Below, one piece after another: positions 11,396-19,883 of a stretch of DNA of 64,000 nt (positions are counted from its first letter, which is position 1; the number at the start of each line of letters is the position of its first letter). Source of the DNA: Nitrospira sp. GTDB taxonomy: Bacteria > Nitrospirota > Nitrospiria > Nitrospirales > Nitrospiraceae. Below the pieces are notes generated by a model. That model was not told where the DNA came from. It saw only the letters and a program-made list of their open reading frames with translations, and searched no databases. Where the stretch lies: assembly GCA_030123565.1 (NCBI GenBank), contig CP126122.1, positions 3,858,800 to 3,922,799 on the forward strand. The letters are read 5' to 3'. Both the position numbers and the translations under genes were made by a program.

Positions 11396-11837
11396 CGGCA
11401 GCCAGCTGACGGCGGAGCGCCTGATCCTGAATGCCTTGGGTGTGGAACGCCGCTTCGTGGAGCAGGTCGGCGGTCGGTTCTGCCGGCCTCGGCTCAGGGG
11501 CGGCGTAGTGCACGGCCGGTGATGGGTCTGCGGCACAGTCTCCGATGCGCAGCACGATCTCCGTCACCAGCGCCTGCCCCGCCGTCTCGTTCACCTTCTG
11601 CAACAGCACCGGCTTGAGGAAAGTGAGTTGCTGGAGCCAAACCGAGTTGCGGACGAAGACGTAGAGCTTTTTGAACCGGATTTGATCGGGACGCGTGTGC
11701 GTCGCGATCGGCTCGCCCACGATGCCGGGCCATTGGCGGCGCAGACGCGCTTCAAAGAGTTTGCTCTCCAGACCCAGGCGATGGGCGAGGCCGGCCAGGA
11801 TCGTGCCGAATGAATCGAGTCTGTTCTGTCCGCTCAT
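11334..11837 (-). CDS. dciA: DUF721 / DciA-family helicase loader
   Basis: A 167-residue protein with the DUF721 core (LGLESKLFEARLRRQWPGIVG, then LYVFVRNSVWLQQLTFLKP), a KH-like fold. DciA proteins load the replicative helicase DnaB in bacteria lacking DnaC or DnaI, so a dciA close to dnaA fits. The start MSGQNRLDSF at 11837 is chosen over a longer frame that reaches into the smpB leader. The alanine- and proline-rich C-terminal tail is probably disordered. It is divergent from smpB. Confidence 0.8.
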   Translation of the reverse strand: MSGQNRLDSFGTILAGLAHRLGLESKLFEARLRRQWPGIVGEPIATHTRPDQIRFKKLYVFVRNSVWLQQLTFLKPVLLQKVNETAGQALVTEIVLRIGDCAADPSPAVHYAAPEPRPAEPTADLLHEAAFHTQGIQDQALRRQLAAVMVQSLIRTESPSHPPRQAP

Positions 11838-11889
11838 GGCGGCATCATAACAAAATGCGCCTGCCTGTAACAGCCGGCGGTGATGTGAC

Positions 11890-12369
11890 ATGACCAAAGA
11901 CCACGACAAAGACGATCAGTATAAAGTGGTGGCCACCAACCGCAAGGCCTATCACGACTATTTCATCGAGGAGAAGTTCGAAGCCGGTGTCATCCTGCGA
12001 GGAACCGAGGTGAAGTCGTTGCGCGAAGGGCGCGTGAATCTGCAAGATAGTTATGCCTCGGTCGACGACGGCGAAGTCTACCTGCAACATTGCCACATCA
12101 GTCCCTACTCGCACGGCAACCTCATGAACCATGATCCCCTCCGCAAGCGGAAACTCCTGCTGCATCGCAAGGAAATCAACAAACTGATCGGGAAGACCCA
12201 ACTGAAGGGCCTGACCCTCGTGCCCTTGCGCATCTACTTTTCGAAACGCGGCCATGCCAAGGTGGAGTTGGCGCTGGCGAAGGGGAAGAAGCAGTACGAT
12301 CGCCGCGAGTCCATCAAGGCCCGCGAAGCCGGCCGCGAAGTGGAGCGGGCGATCAAGGGCAGGAAGTGA
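11890..12369 (+). CDS. smpB: SsrA-binding protein SmpB
   Basis: Partner of tmRNA in rescue of stalled ribosomes. The 159 residues include [39 protein letters not shown] and the basic tail [19 protein letters not shown] that inserts into the ribosomal mRNA channel. Length and all landmarks are normal. Its RNA partner ssrA is in the same window at 62421, about 50 kb away. Confidence 0.97.
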   Translation: MTKDHDKDDQYKVVATNRKAYHDYFIEEKFEAGVILRGTEVKSLREGRVNLQDSYASVDDGEVYLQHCHISPYSHGNLMNHDPLRKRKLLLHRKEINKLIGKTQLKGLTLVPLRIYFSKRGHAKVELALAKGKKQYDRRESIKAREAGREVERAIKGRK

Positions 12370-12372
12370 ATA

Positions 12373-12468
12373 GCGAGCCGGCCTAGGAGTGCCCAACTGC
12401 GCCCGTCGAGCGAAGTCCCTCCAAGGGTGCACGCTCCGGGAGCACAGGGCACTCCTAGACCGGCTCGC
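12373..12468. repeat. long inverted repeat after smpB
   Basis: Two 22-base arms (12373-12394 and 12447-12468) are reverse complements with one mismatch and enclose a 52-base loop that has its own pairing potential. It starts three bases after the smpB stop. It could terminate smpB transcription or be a small mobile palindrome. Confidence 0.65.
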
Positions 12469-13054
12469 CAGACAAAAGTGACAAAGGGAGAGGCTGCGGC
12501 AGCGGTGCCAAGGCAAGAAGAACGCGGAGCGACGGTGAGCACCTATGAAATGGCTGAGCGACTGGTAATGTTAGGTGATAGCTCGGCGATGTACCAGTGA
12601 AGGACGGCCTGGTGGCGTTCGTGATAAGCAGAGAATCGTAGAAAGGAACCGGCGTCAAAGAATCCTCTCGGTGCACGAGCCTTGTTTCCCTGTTCTCCTA
12701 TAGAGATGAACAGACCGGTCACGTGGTGTCTTTCAGTCGCAAGTGACTGATCCTGGGCCGGCACCTTCTCGTTCTCAGTGCGTGAGACGCCAATCCGAGT
12801 TCGTCCAGACCTGCACCCGACTTCCGACCCCTGACGATTCTCGAACACTCCTCACATTCCAAACCGTTCCGTGAACGCAACCGCCTGGAGCTACAGGCAA
12901 AACAGTCTCATCTCCCCCTGTAGAGCAAATCACGACTTGACTTGATTCTAACTAGAACTATTATACTGGAGTCGGGTTGGCCGGCTCTTCGCCGGACGAT
13001 CCGAGTGGTGGGCAGAGCCAGGTGGTCAATGGTCGATCACAGGAGGGGACCGAG
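12469..13054. promoter_or_regulatory. non-coding gap; promoter candidate for doxX at 12937-12964
   Basis: Nothing coding is convincing in these 586 bases. Near the right end TTGACT (12937-12942) is followed after 16 bases by TATTAT (12959-12964), a reasonable sigma-70 promoter; TATACT at 12962-12967 gives an alternative 19-base spacing. It would give a leader of about 90 bases on the DoxX gene. Confidence 0.5.
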
Positions 13055-13504
13055 ATGAAAGCACTATTCGATACGGACGAGAGCTGGTCTGGCCTGATTC
13101 TCCGGCTGACCTTGGGGTTGGTGATGTTTCCACACGGCGCACAGAAGTTGCTCGGCTGGTTCGGCGGCTTCGGGTTCGACGGTACCATGGGGTTCTTCAC
13201 TCAAAAAATGGGGCTGCCCTGGATCGTGGCGTTTCTGGTCATCATGGGAGAATCATTCGGGAGTGTGGGCTTGCTCGCTGGCTTCCTGACTAGATTCACC
13301 GCGGCCAGTTTTATCATCATCATGTTGGGCGCCATCGTCACGACGCATATTCCGCATGGGTTCTTCATGAACTGGTTCGGCCAACAACAGGGTGAAGGCT
13401 ATGAATATCACCTCCTGGTCATCGGGATCAGCGCGGCCCTCCTCGTCACTGGCGCAGGAAAGTGGTCGGTTGATAGAGTGCTCGCGGAACGGCTTCGCCC
13501 GTAA
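13055..13504 (+). CDS. DoxX family membrane protein
   Basis: A 149-residue four-helix membrane protein of the DoxX family. Landmarks are LILRLTLGLVMFPHGAQKLL, the glycine-rich [11 protein letters not shown] loop and the closing helix before WSVDRVL. AGGAGG at 13041-13046 fixes the start at ATG 13055 rather than an upstream ATG. A close paralogue lies at 49254 (same MxxxFxTDESW start and same loop). DoxX proteins are linked to redox and thiol stress complexes, but the exact role here is unknown. Confidence 0.85.
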   Translation: MKALFDTDESWSGLILRLTLGLVMFPHGAQKLLGWFGGFGFDGTMGFFTQKMGLPWIVAFLVIMGESFGSVGLLAGFLTRFTAASFIIIMLGAIVTTHIPHGFFMNWFGQQQGEGYEYHLLVIGISAALLVTGAGKWSVDRVLAERLRP

Positions 13505-13519
13505 ACCTTTGTTGAGTTG

Positions 13520-14594
13520 ATGAAAGTGAAGGCACAACCCATGACTTTGATAAGCCCCCTTCGGTTGGTCGCCAACGATGACTTCATGATCGCGGGAGAT
13601 GTCCCACGTCGTTCGGTGCCGACCGACGACGACCTGCTGGATGCCTATTCCCAGGCGGTCATCACCGCTTCCGAAGAAGTGAGTCCGGCGGTGGTGAAGA
13701 TCGAGGTCCGCCGGCGACCGGGCAGGTCGGTCGGGAATGGAATGAATCCGCGAAGGTATCACGGGCAGCGGCTCCGGCTTCATCTTTACCCCTGACGGCT
13801 TCGCGTTGACGAACAGTCATGTGGTGCAGGGGACGGAGCAGATCGAGGTGACCTTGTCGGATGGCCGTCGGTACTCTGCCCAGGTCATCGGAGAGGATCC
13901 CGATACGGACCTGGCCGTGATCAGGGTCGAGGCGCCGCTCCTGAGCCCCGCAGGGCTCGGTGATTCGCGCGCGATCCGTGTCGGACAACTGGCCATCGCG
14001 GTCGGCAATCCCTATGGATTCCAGTGCACCGTGACCGCCGGTGTGGTGAGCGCGCTCGGACGTTCCTTGCGTTCGACTTCCGACCGGCTGATCGACAATG
14101 TGATCCAGACCGATGCGGCGTTGAATCCCGGCAATTCAGGAGGCCCGCTCGTCAATTCGCGCGGAGAAGTGATCGGCGTCAACACGGCCGTGATCAGATC
14201 TGCTCAGGGTATCTGTTTCGCCATCGGCATCAACACGGCCAAATTTATCGCGGGCCGGCTGATCAAGGACGGGAAAATCCGCCGCGGCTTCCTGGGTATC
14301 TCGGGGCAGAATGTGGAGTTGCCCCGGCGCATCGTCCGGTTCAACGACTTGCTGACTGAAAGCGGAATTCTCGTCGTGGCGGTGGAGCCCCATAGTCCGG
14401 CGCAGCGGGCCGGCCTCGTGGAGGGCGATGTCATCATCGGTTACGGCGATCAGACCCTGCGGGGCATCGATGATCTGCATCGGCTGCTGGTCGAGGAGAA
14501 GGTCGGCGTACCGATGGCCCTGACGTTTCTGCGGCGCGGAGAGAAGAGGACGGTCTCGGTGATCGCCGAGGAATCCCGAGTCAACGATCGATAA
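13520..14594 (+). pseudogene. HtrA/DegP-like trypsin-fold protease with PDZ domain, frameshifted
   Basis: Two frames together give one S1C serine protease. The first (13520-13795) encodes about 90 residues including LLDAYSQAVITASEEVSPAV; the second carries GSGSGFIFTPDGFALTNSHVV with the catalytic His, DTDLAVI with the Asp, GNSGGPL with the Ser, and a C-terminal PDZ domain. The frame changes between 13746 and 13792; a TGA at 13743 blocks the second frame upstream. All catalytic residues lie after the break, from a TTG at 13806. No signal peptide is visible. It could be a pseudogene, a sequence error, or an internally initiated shorter protein. Confidence 0.75.
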
Positions 14595-14610
14595 GGTGAG
14601 GAGGTGCGCG

Positions 14611-15366
14611 ATGAGCATCATCGTTCAAGGCAATGTACAGACGCAGCCGGTGGACATACGTCGAGCCTCCGAGCGGTTTCATACGAAGATCGATTGGCTC
14701 GATTCGTACCATAGTTTCAGTTTCGCGAACCACTACGATCCGGGGAACACCCATCATGGGCTCCTGCTCGTGAGCAACGACGATCGGGTGAAGGCCGGCA
14801 CCGGATTCAGGACCCATCCGCATCAGGATATGGAAATCGTGACCTGGGTGCTGGATGGCGAATTGGAGCACAAGGATTCCGAAGGCAACAAGGGCATCAT
14901 CTACCCAGGACTGGCCCAGCGCATGAGTGCCGGTACCGGCATCTGGCATTCGGAGATGAATCCGCGAGCGGATCGTGACGTGCACTTCATTCAGATGTGG
15001 GTGGTTCCGGACAGTCAGCGGGCCAACCCTGGGTATGAACAGCGTGATATCAACGGTCCACTCAATGGAGGAGGATTGATCCCGATTGCCTCTGGGAAGG
15101 GGCACAACGCAGCCATTTCGATCAGACAGAAGGGTGCCGTGCTTTGGGGCGGCAGGCTCAAGCCGGGAGAGACGGTACAGGTCCCGGACAACCGGTTCGT
15201 GCATCTCTACGTGGCCAAGGGCGGCGCGCAGCTGGAGGCAGCGGGGTCGTTGCAGGCGGGAGACGCGGTGAGGCTGACCGCGGCAGGACCGCGCAAGCTC
15301 ACGGCGGACCAAACCACCGGAGCAGAGGTCCTGCTGTGGGAAACAGAAGAGACGGTGAATTTCTGA
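14611..15366 (+). CDS. pirin family protein (YhhW-like)
   Basis: A 251-residue bicupin. The N-terminal metal-binding cupin shows THHGLLLVSNDD, FRTHPHQDMEIVTWV and GTGIWHSEMNP, giving the three His and one Glu set of pirins, some of which have quercetinase activity. The start ATG 14611 has GAGGAGG just upstream. It is followed after 57 bases by a second, divergent pirin. The run 14611-17811 is tightly spaced with strong ribosome binding sites and looks like one operon. Confidence 0.88.
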   Translation: MSIIVQGNVQTQPVDIRRASERFHTKIDWLDSYHSFSFANHYDPGNTHHGLLLVSNDDRVKAGTGFRTHPHQDMEIVTWVLDGELEHKDSEGNKGIIYPGLAQRMSAGTGIWHSEMNPRADRDVHFIQMWVVPDSQRANPGYEQRDINGPLNGGGLIPIASGKGHNAAISIRQKGAVLWGGRLKPGETVQVPDNRFVHLYVAKGGAQLEAAGSLQAGDAVRLTAAGPRKLTADQTTGAEVLLWETEETVNF

Positions 15367-15423
15367 CGCTTTCGAACAGAACGGTCACAACACCGTCCTG
15401 TGAATAGAGAAAGGAGACGAAGA

Positions 15424-16320
15424 ATGACTCAACAGGAAACGACGGCCGCCGTCACGACAAAGGAAGTCGCCGGGGTCTATCAGGCGGGATCCCAACATAT
15501 GGTCGGTGATGGATTTCCGGTCCGCAACATGATTCCAGGGGCCGGTGTCGAGGAACAGCTGTCCCCGTTTTTGCTCCTGGACTACTTGGGGCCGGAGCAG
15601 TTTCCGCCGACGAACCGGCAGCTCGGGGTGGGCGAGCATCCGCATCGGGGATTCGAGACGGTCACGATCATGTACCACGGCAAGGTGGCACATCGGGACT
15701 CGACCGGAAGCGGCGGCGTCATCGGTCCCGGCGATGTGCAGTGGATGACCGCCGCCTCCGGCATCGTGCATGAAGAGCTACACGAGAAGGAATTTGCCAG
15801 ACAGGGCGGTCTATTGGAAGGGATCCAGCTGTGGGTCAATCTGCCGAAGGCGTTCAAGATGGCTGCGCCGCGGTACCAGACGCTGGTGAGCGACGATATT
15901 CCTGCGGTGGACCTCGGTGGAGGAGCCGGCCTGTTGCGTGTGATCGCCGGAGAATTTCGCGGCGTCAAGGGGCCGGCCAAGACGTTCACGCCCGTGCATC
16001 TGTACGATCTGCGGCTGAAGGCCGGACATCAGACCGAGCTGGCCCTGCCGGAAGGATTCAATTCGGCGCTGTTCGTGCTGCATGGGCAGGTGACGGTGAA
16101 CGGATCGCAGGTCGTGCAGGAAGTGGACATCGCCTTGCTCGGACAGAAGGGTGAACGGGTGTCGCTCGAGGCCAAGCAGGACGCGACGATCCTCGTGCTG
16201 AGCGGCGAGCCGATTGCCGAACCGATTGCCCGCTACGGCCCGTTCGTCATGAACCAGCGCGACGAAATCATTCAGGCCGTACAGGACTATCAGGCGGGGA
16301 AGATGGGGCATCTGTCCTGA
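15424..16320 (+). CDS. pirin family protein
   Basis: A 298-residue pirin with the longer classical layout. The first cupin has FLLLDYLGPEQF, GEHPHRGFETVTIMYHG and MTAASGIVHEE, with conserved metal ligands; the second cupin ends in LSGEPIAEPIARYGPFVMN, a motif typical of the family. The start ATG 15424 has AAGGAG 7-8 bases upstream. Its neighbour upstream is a shorter pirin, so the pair represents two subfamilies rather than a recent duplication. Confidence 0.9.
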   Translation: MTQQETTAAVTTKEVAGVYQAGSQHMVGDGFPVRNMIPGAGVEEQLSPFLLLDYLGPEQFPPTNRQLGVGEHPHRGFETVTIMYHGKVAHRDSTGSGGVIGPGDVQWMTAASGIVHEELHEKEFARQGGLLEGIQLWVNLPKAFKMAAPRYQTLVSDDIPAVDLGGGAGLLRVIAGEFRGVKGPAKTFTPVHLYDLRLKAGHQTELALPEGFNSALFVLHGQVTVNGSQVVQEVDIALLGQKGERVSLEAKQDATILVLSGEPIAEPIARYGPFVMNQRDEIIQAVQDYQAGKMGHLS

Positions 16321-16345
16321 CGCCGTCGTTAGAAGGGACGTTCAC

Positions 16346-16993
16346 ATGAACCAGCAGAAGAAGGGTCTTTCCATTGAAGTCTATTCCGATGTGGTCTGCC
16401 CCTGGTGCTACATCGGCAAGCGGCGACTGGAACAGGCGCTGGATACGACGAGGGGGCGAGACGAAGCCCCTGTCGTCTGGCGTCCGTTTCAGCTCAATCC
16501 GACCATGCCGAGGGCCGGGATGGACCGTCGCGTCTATCTTGAAGCGAAGTTCGGCGGTCCCGGCGAGATGAAGGCGATTCAAGAGCGCGTCGCCACAGTC
16601 GGCGCCGGTGCCGGCATCGATTTCATGTTCGACCGGATCGAACGAACTCCGAACACGTTCGACGCGCACCGCTTGATCTGGTTCGCAGGGCAGCACCAGC
16701 GTCAGGACGAGATGGTTGAAGAATTGTTTCATGGCTACTTCATCGAGGGGCTGAATATCGGGCAGGCCGAGACACTGGTTTCCCTCGCTGTCCGAGCCGG
16801 GTTGGACGGGGACGAGGTCGGACGGCTGCTGCAGACGGACGAAGGTGTCGAGGCAGTGCGGCAGGAGGAGGTGCGTGGACATCGGCTGGGGATCAGGGGC
16901 GTGCCCTACTTCCTGTTGAATGGAAGCGCCGCTTTGTCGGGAGCGCAACCGGTGGAGACCTTTGTCTCCGCGATCGAGCGGGTCGCCAGTTGA
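16346..16993 (+). CDS. DsbA-family oxidoreductase, FrnE-like
   Basis: A 215-residue thioredoxin-fold protein with an inserted helical domain. The CPWC active site is in YSDVVCPWCYIGKRRLE near residue 20, and the cis-proline loop is GIRGVPYFLLNG near residue 190. No signal peptide is present, so it is cytoplasmic like FrnE proteins, which act as disulfide isomerases in oxidative stress. It sits 25 bases after the second pirin. Confidence 0.88.
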   Translation: MNQQKKGLSIEVYSDVVCPWCYIGKRRLEQALDTTRGRDEAPVVWRPFQLNPTMPRAGMDRRVYLEAKFGGPGEMKAIQERVATVGAGAGIDFMFDRIERTPNTFDAHRLIWFAGQHQRQDEMVEELFHGYFIEGLNIGQAETLVSLAVRAGLDGDEVGRLLQTDEGVEAVRQEEVRGHRLGIRGVPYFLLNGSAALSGAQPVETFVSAIERVAS

Positions 16994-17005
16994 GGAGGAA
17001 CCGAA

Positions 17006-17449
17006 ATGGCTGTCCAGGTCTATGGATGTAATCACATCGTGATCGAAGTCACGGATGCGAAAAAGGCCGTGAAGTTTTACTCCGACGTGTTCGGATTGAA
17101 GATGCTGCGGGGCGGTGAAGGCGCCGCCTGGTGTAAACTCGGCGAGCATCAGTTCATGGCGATCTTCGAGGTCGAGCAGCTTCAGCCGGATCGGGTGAAG
17201 CATTTCGGCCTGATGGTCCGGGATGCCGATCAAATCAAGGAAGTTCGCCGCAAACTGACGAGGAAATACAAACTCAAGCTGCACCCCGATTTCCGATGTG
17301 ATTTCCGTGATCCCTGGGGGAACCGCATTCAAGTCGGCGACCTGAGCGACGAATCGCTCGTGTGGCTCCTCCCCTATCAAGAAGTGCAAAAAGCCGGGAT
17401 CACGTTCACCAAACCACCACGTGCGCAACCACGAAAGGAGACGAGATGA
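17006..17449 (+). CDS. VOC (glyoxalase/dioxygenase) superfamily protein
   Basis: A 147-residue vicinal-oxygen-chelate protein: a beta-alpha-beta-beta-beta start (GCNHIVIEVTDAKKAVKFYS) and a second half with HFGLMVRDADQIKEVRRKL and DFRDPWGNRIQVGDL. These are the usual positions of metal ligands (His, His, Gln), but substrate cannot be told. It starts 12 bases after the FrnE-like gene with a GAGGAGG site, and its stop overlaps the next start. Confidence 0.82.
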   Translation: MAVQVYGCNHIVIEVTDAKKAVKFYSDVFGLKMLRGGEGAAWCKLGEHQFMAIFEVEQLQPDRVKHFGLMVRDADQIKEVRRKLTRKYKLKLHPDFRCDFRDPWGNRIQVGDLSDESLVWLLPYQEVQKAGITFTKPPRAQPRKETR

Positions 17450-17811
17450 GCAACCAGACCCTTCAACAACGCCTGCAGGGGCTCTTGACCTCCATTCAGC
17501 AGGGGAAGATCATGGACGCGATGAACGAGTTCTACGATGCGGACACGGTGATGCAGGACAACGCCAATCCTCCCACGAAGGGACTCGCCGCCAACATCGA
17601 ACGCGAGAAACAGTTTCTCAACGGCGTCAAGGAGTGGAAAGGGTTTCACGTCACGGCGTCCGGCGTCGGCGAGAACGTGACCTTTTATGAATGCGTCCTG
17701 GAATTCATCGCGACGAACGGCCAGCCGGTGCGTATGGAGCAGGTGTCCGTCGCGAAATGGAAGAACGGGAAGATCGTCAATGAGCGGTTTTACTACGACA
17801 CAGGGAAGTGA
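17446..17811 (+). CDS. SnoaL/NTF2-like protein
   Basis: A 121-residue cone-shaped alpha+beta protein of the NTF2 fold: a helical start (LQQRLQGLLTSIQQGKIMDA), the segment MNEFYDADTVMQDNANPPTKG typical of SnoaL-like proteins, and a sheet ending in NGKIVNERFYYDTG. The ATG overlaps the previous stop (ATGA), so translation is coupled. Substrate unknown; such folds act as cyclases, isomerases or binding proteins. Confidence 0.8.
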   Translation: MSNQTLQQRLQGLLTSIQQGKIMDAMNEFYDADTVMQDNANPPTKGLAANIEREKQFLNGVKEWKGFHVTASGVGENVTFYECVLEFIATNGQPVRMEQVSVAKWKNGKIVNERFYYDTGK

Positions 17812-17817
17812 GCGTCA

Positions 17818-18031
17818 TAGCCCACATTCTTCATGACGATTCGTGACGAAACCGCCAAGACGCCATGCGAGACGGGCACGCGGAGCCCTGAGAGGCCATG
17901 ACATACTTGAAACAGTATGTCGAGGTCACGAAGGGCGAGCCTGCCCGCCGGCCGCGCGAAGCTTGCGGCCAGGCTGGTCGCAGCGGCGTATCGGCGATTG
18001 CAGTAGAAGCGCTCATGAATAATGTGGGCTA
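17818..18031. mobile_element. 214-base MITE-like element with 19-base terminal inverted repeats
   Basis: The ends are TAGCCCACATTCTTCATGA (17818-17836) and its reverse complement with one mismatch (18013-18031). The interior has no transposase. Read on the minus strand it contains an open frame with ERFYCNRRYAAATSLAASF. A partial copy lies at 36360-36425 and a minimal copy consisting of little more than the two ends at 37984-38015. This is a dispersed non-autonomous element; no matching transposase is in the window. Confidence 0.75.
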
Positions 18032-18117
18032 AGCACCGGGTGAGCACAGGGGCTGTGAGCACAGACGCTCCAGCTCTTCCCGTCGTTCCGGCACAGGATG
18101 AAAGAGAAGGAGATTCC

Positions 18118-18579
18118 ATGAAGTCTGATCTCGACAAAGTCAAAGCCCTTGCAAAGGATCTCACCAAGACCTACCCTCGGAGCCCGCGCGAGATGCTCGG
18201 CGGCTATGTCATCGCCGCCCGCTGTGCGGACAAATGCCGGGCGTTCCTCCTGAACATGAATGGGGAATATAACTATTGGCCCTGTTCGTTGGCCTCTCTA
18301 TGGTTCACATTTACCGGGATCACCCCGGATCAGTTCAAGGAAGTCGTGGCCACAGGCGCGACCGACGAAGAGCTCGCAGTCTGGATCAAGGCCCATTCCA
18401 AGGTGCAGGACAAGCAGGCGATCATTGAATGGAACAACAAGATGCGGGACATGCGTCTTTCCGAGATGGCGCCGCCGGTGCAAGCGTACATGGAAGAGTA
18501 CATCCCGAGGTATGTACCAACCCATCGCCCCGTGTACGCCTACTTCGACGTCTACGACCTTGAAGAGAAGCGATTGTGA
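18118..18579 (+). CDS. DUF5069-type protein
   Basis: A 153-residue soluble protein. The pattern TYPRSPREMLGGYVIAARCADKCRAFL near the start and the spacing of the later FTGITPDQFKEVV and AYMEEY segments match DUF5069 proteins, whose function is unknown. ATG 18118 has AAGGAG upstream. It stands after the MITE-like element and 43 bases before the Rieske fusion, in the same orientation, so co-transcription with the latter is likely. Confidence 0.6.
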   Translation: MKSDLDKVKALAKDLTKTYPRSPREMLGGYVIAARCADKCRAFLLNMNGEYNYWPCSLASLWFTFTGITPDQFKEVVATGATDEELAVWIKAHSKVQDKQAIIEWNNKMRDMRLSEMAPPVQAYMEEYIPRYVPTHRPVYAYFDVYDLEEKRL

Positions 18580-18622
18580 CGGTCGATGGTGTCGCCCTGT
18601 CTGGAGCGTGAAGGAGCCCTGC

Positions 18623-19729
18623 ATGCCGGAAGCCGATTGGATTGAAGTAGGAGGCCTGGACGAACTCAAGCGGCAGCCGCTGCAGGAAGTCAGCTGCGGC
18701 AGGACCAAGCTCGCGCTCAGCTACAAAGACGGCGAATTCGGTGTGATCTCGGGAACCTGTAACCATGCCGGTGGTCCATTGAGTCAGGGCACCCTCGACG
18801 GCGACTATGTCGTCTGTCCCTGGCACTATTGGAAGTTCCATTGCAAGACCGGGCACGGCGAGCCGGGGTATGAACAGGATCAGGTCCCAGCCTATGCCAC
18901 CAAAACGGAGAACGGCCGGCTCTACGTGGACCTTGCTTCGGCAACGAAGCGGAAGAGGCAGCTGCACAGGCCCCATCCGCTCGCGCGCCCGATCGTCCGC
19001 GCCGAAGGCCCGATCCGCGTGGTGGGGATTTCAACGACCGCGATGACGCAGAACCATCCACGGTACAGTACCTCGGACGCGCTGTTGGGCGTGGCGCTGG
19101 ACCATGCGCGGACCACGCTCCGACTGGAAACCCAATGTATCAAGCTGCGGGACCTCAGTTTTCGGCCCTGTGAAGGATTTTATTCCAAGGCGGCGGAGGC
19201 CTGCACCTGGCCCTGCTCGATCACGCAGATGGACCAGACGGATCAGATGGATCGCGTGTACGAAGCGGTCGTGCATTGGGCGGATGTGATTCTGATTTCG
19301 ACCCCGATCCGCTGGGGCAACGCCAGCAGCCTCTATTACAAGATGGTCGAACGGATGAACTGCATCCAGAACCAGGAAACCATCGCCAACAGGCATCTCC
19401 TCAAAAACAAAGTGGCGGCCTTCATCATCATGGGCGGGCAAGACAACGTGCAGGGCGTCGCCGGACAACTGATGACCTTTTTCGCCGAAGTCGGCTGCCA
19501 GTTTCCGCAGTTCCCGTTCATCGCCCATTCGAGGGGCTGGAGCGCCGAGGACATGGAACGGAATGTCACCGAGGTGCAGCACAGCCGGGAACTGCGGGAA
19601 GGGGCGCAGGAACTCGTCGCCCGCGCCGCGGACATGGCGAGATTGATGGTGGAGGGTCGGATGCGGAACCATCCCCTGGCGCGCGGCGGTCGCAAGGCGC
19701 ATCAGCTGGATAGTGAGGCCGGACCATAG
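18623..19729 (+). CDS. Rieske [2Fe-2S] domain fused to NAD(P)H-dependent flavin reductase domain
   Basis: A 368-residue fusion. Residues 1-105 form a Rieske ferredoxin with CNHAGG and CPWHYWKF as cluster ligands (Cys-His and Cys-His). From about residue 130 a flavodoxin-like FMN_red domain follows (IRVVGISTTA, then ADVILISTPIRWGNASSLYYKMVERM). It also has cysteines around CEGFYSKAAEACTWPC that could hold a disulfide or a second cluster. The layout suggests electron flow from NAD(P)H through FMN to the Rieske cluster in one chain. AAGGAG at 18611-18616 sets the start. Confidence 0.85.
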   Translation: MPEADWIEVGGLDELKRQPLQEVSCGRTKLALSYKDGEFGVISGTCNHAGGPLSQGTLDGDYVVCPWHYWKFHCKTGHGEPGYEQDQVPAYATKTENGRLYVDLASATKRKRQLHRPHPLARPIVRAEGPIRVVGISTTAMTQNHPRYSTSDALLGVALDHARTTLRLETQCIKLRDLSFRPCEGFYSKAAEACTWPCSITQMDQTDQMDRVYEAVVHWADVILISTPIRWGNASSLYYKMVERMNCIQNQETIANRHLLKNKVAAFIIMGGQDNVQGVAGQLMTFFAEVGCQFPQFPFIAHSRGWSAEDMERNVTEVQHSRELREGAQELVARAADMARLMVEGRMRNHPLARGGRKAHQLDSEAGP

Positions 19730-19883
19730 AAGCTGGATGGCCTGTGGTGCAGTCGCCGTCGGAAGAATCGACCACGAGGTGAATCGAGCGGACGGACGGT
19801 TGTGCCGCGCCACCGTTCAATTGTAAGGTGGAACGGCCGATCTACGTTCGTTCAAGACGAGTCACAGGAGGTTCGTCGGCATC

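Noticed and set aside
12543..12848. 101-residue minus-strand ORF after smpB
   Set aside because: No ribosome binding site, no family, lies in a repeat-flanked gap.
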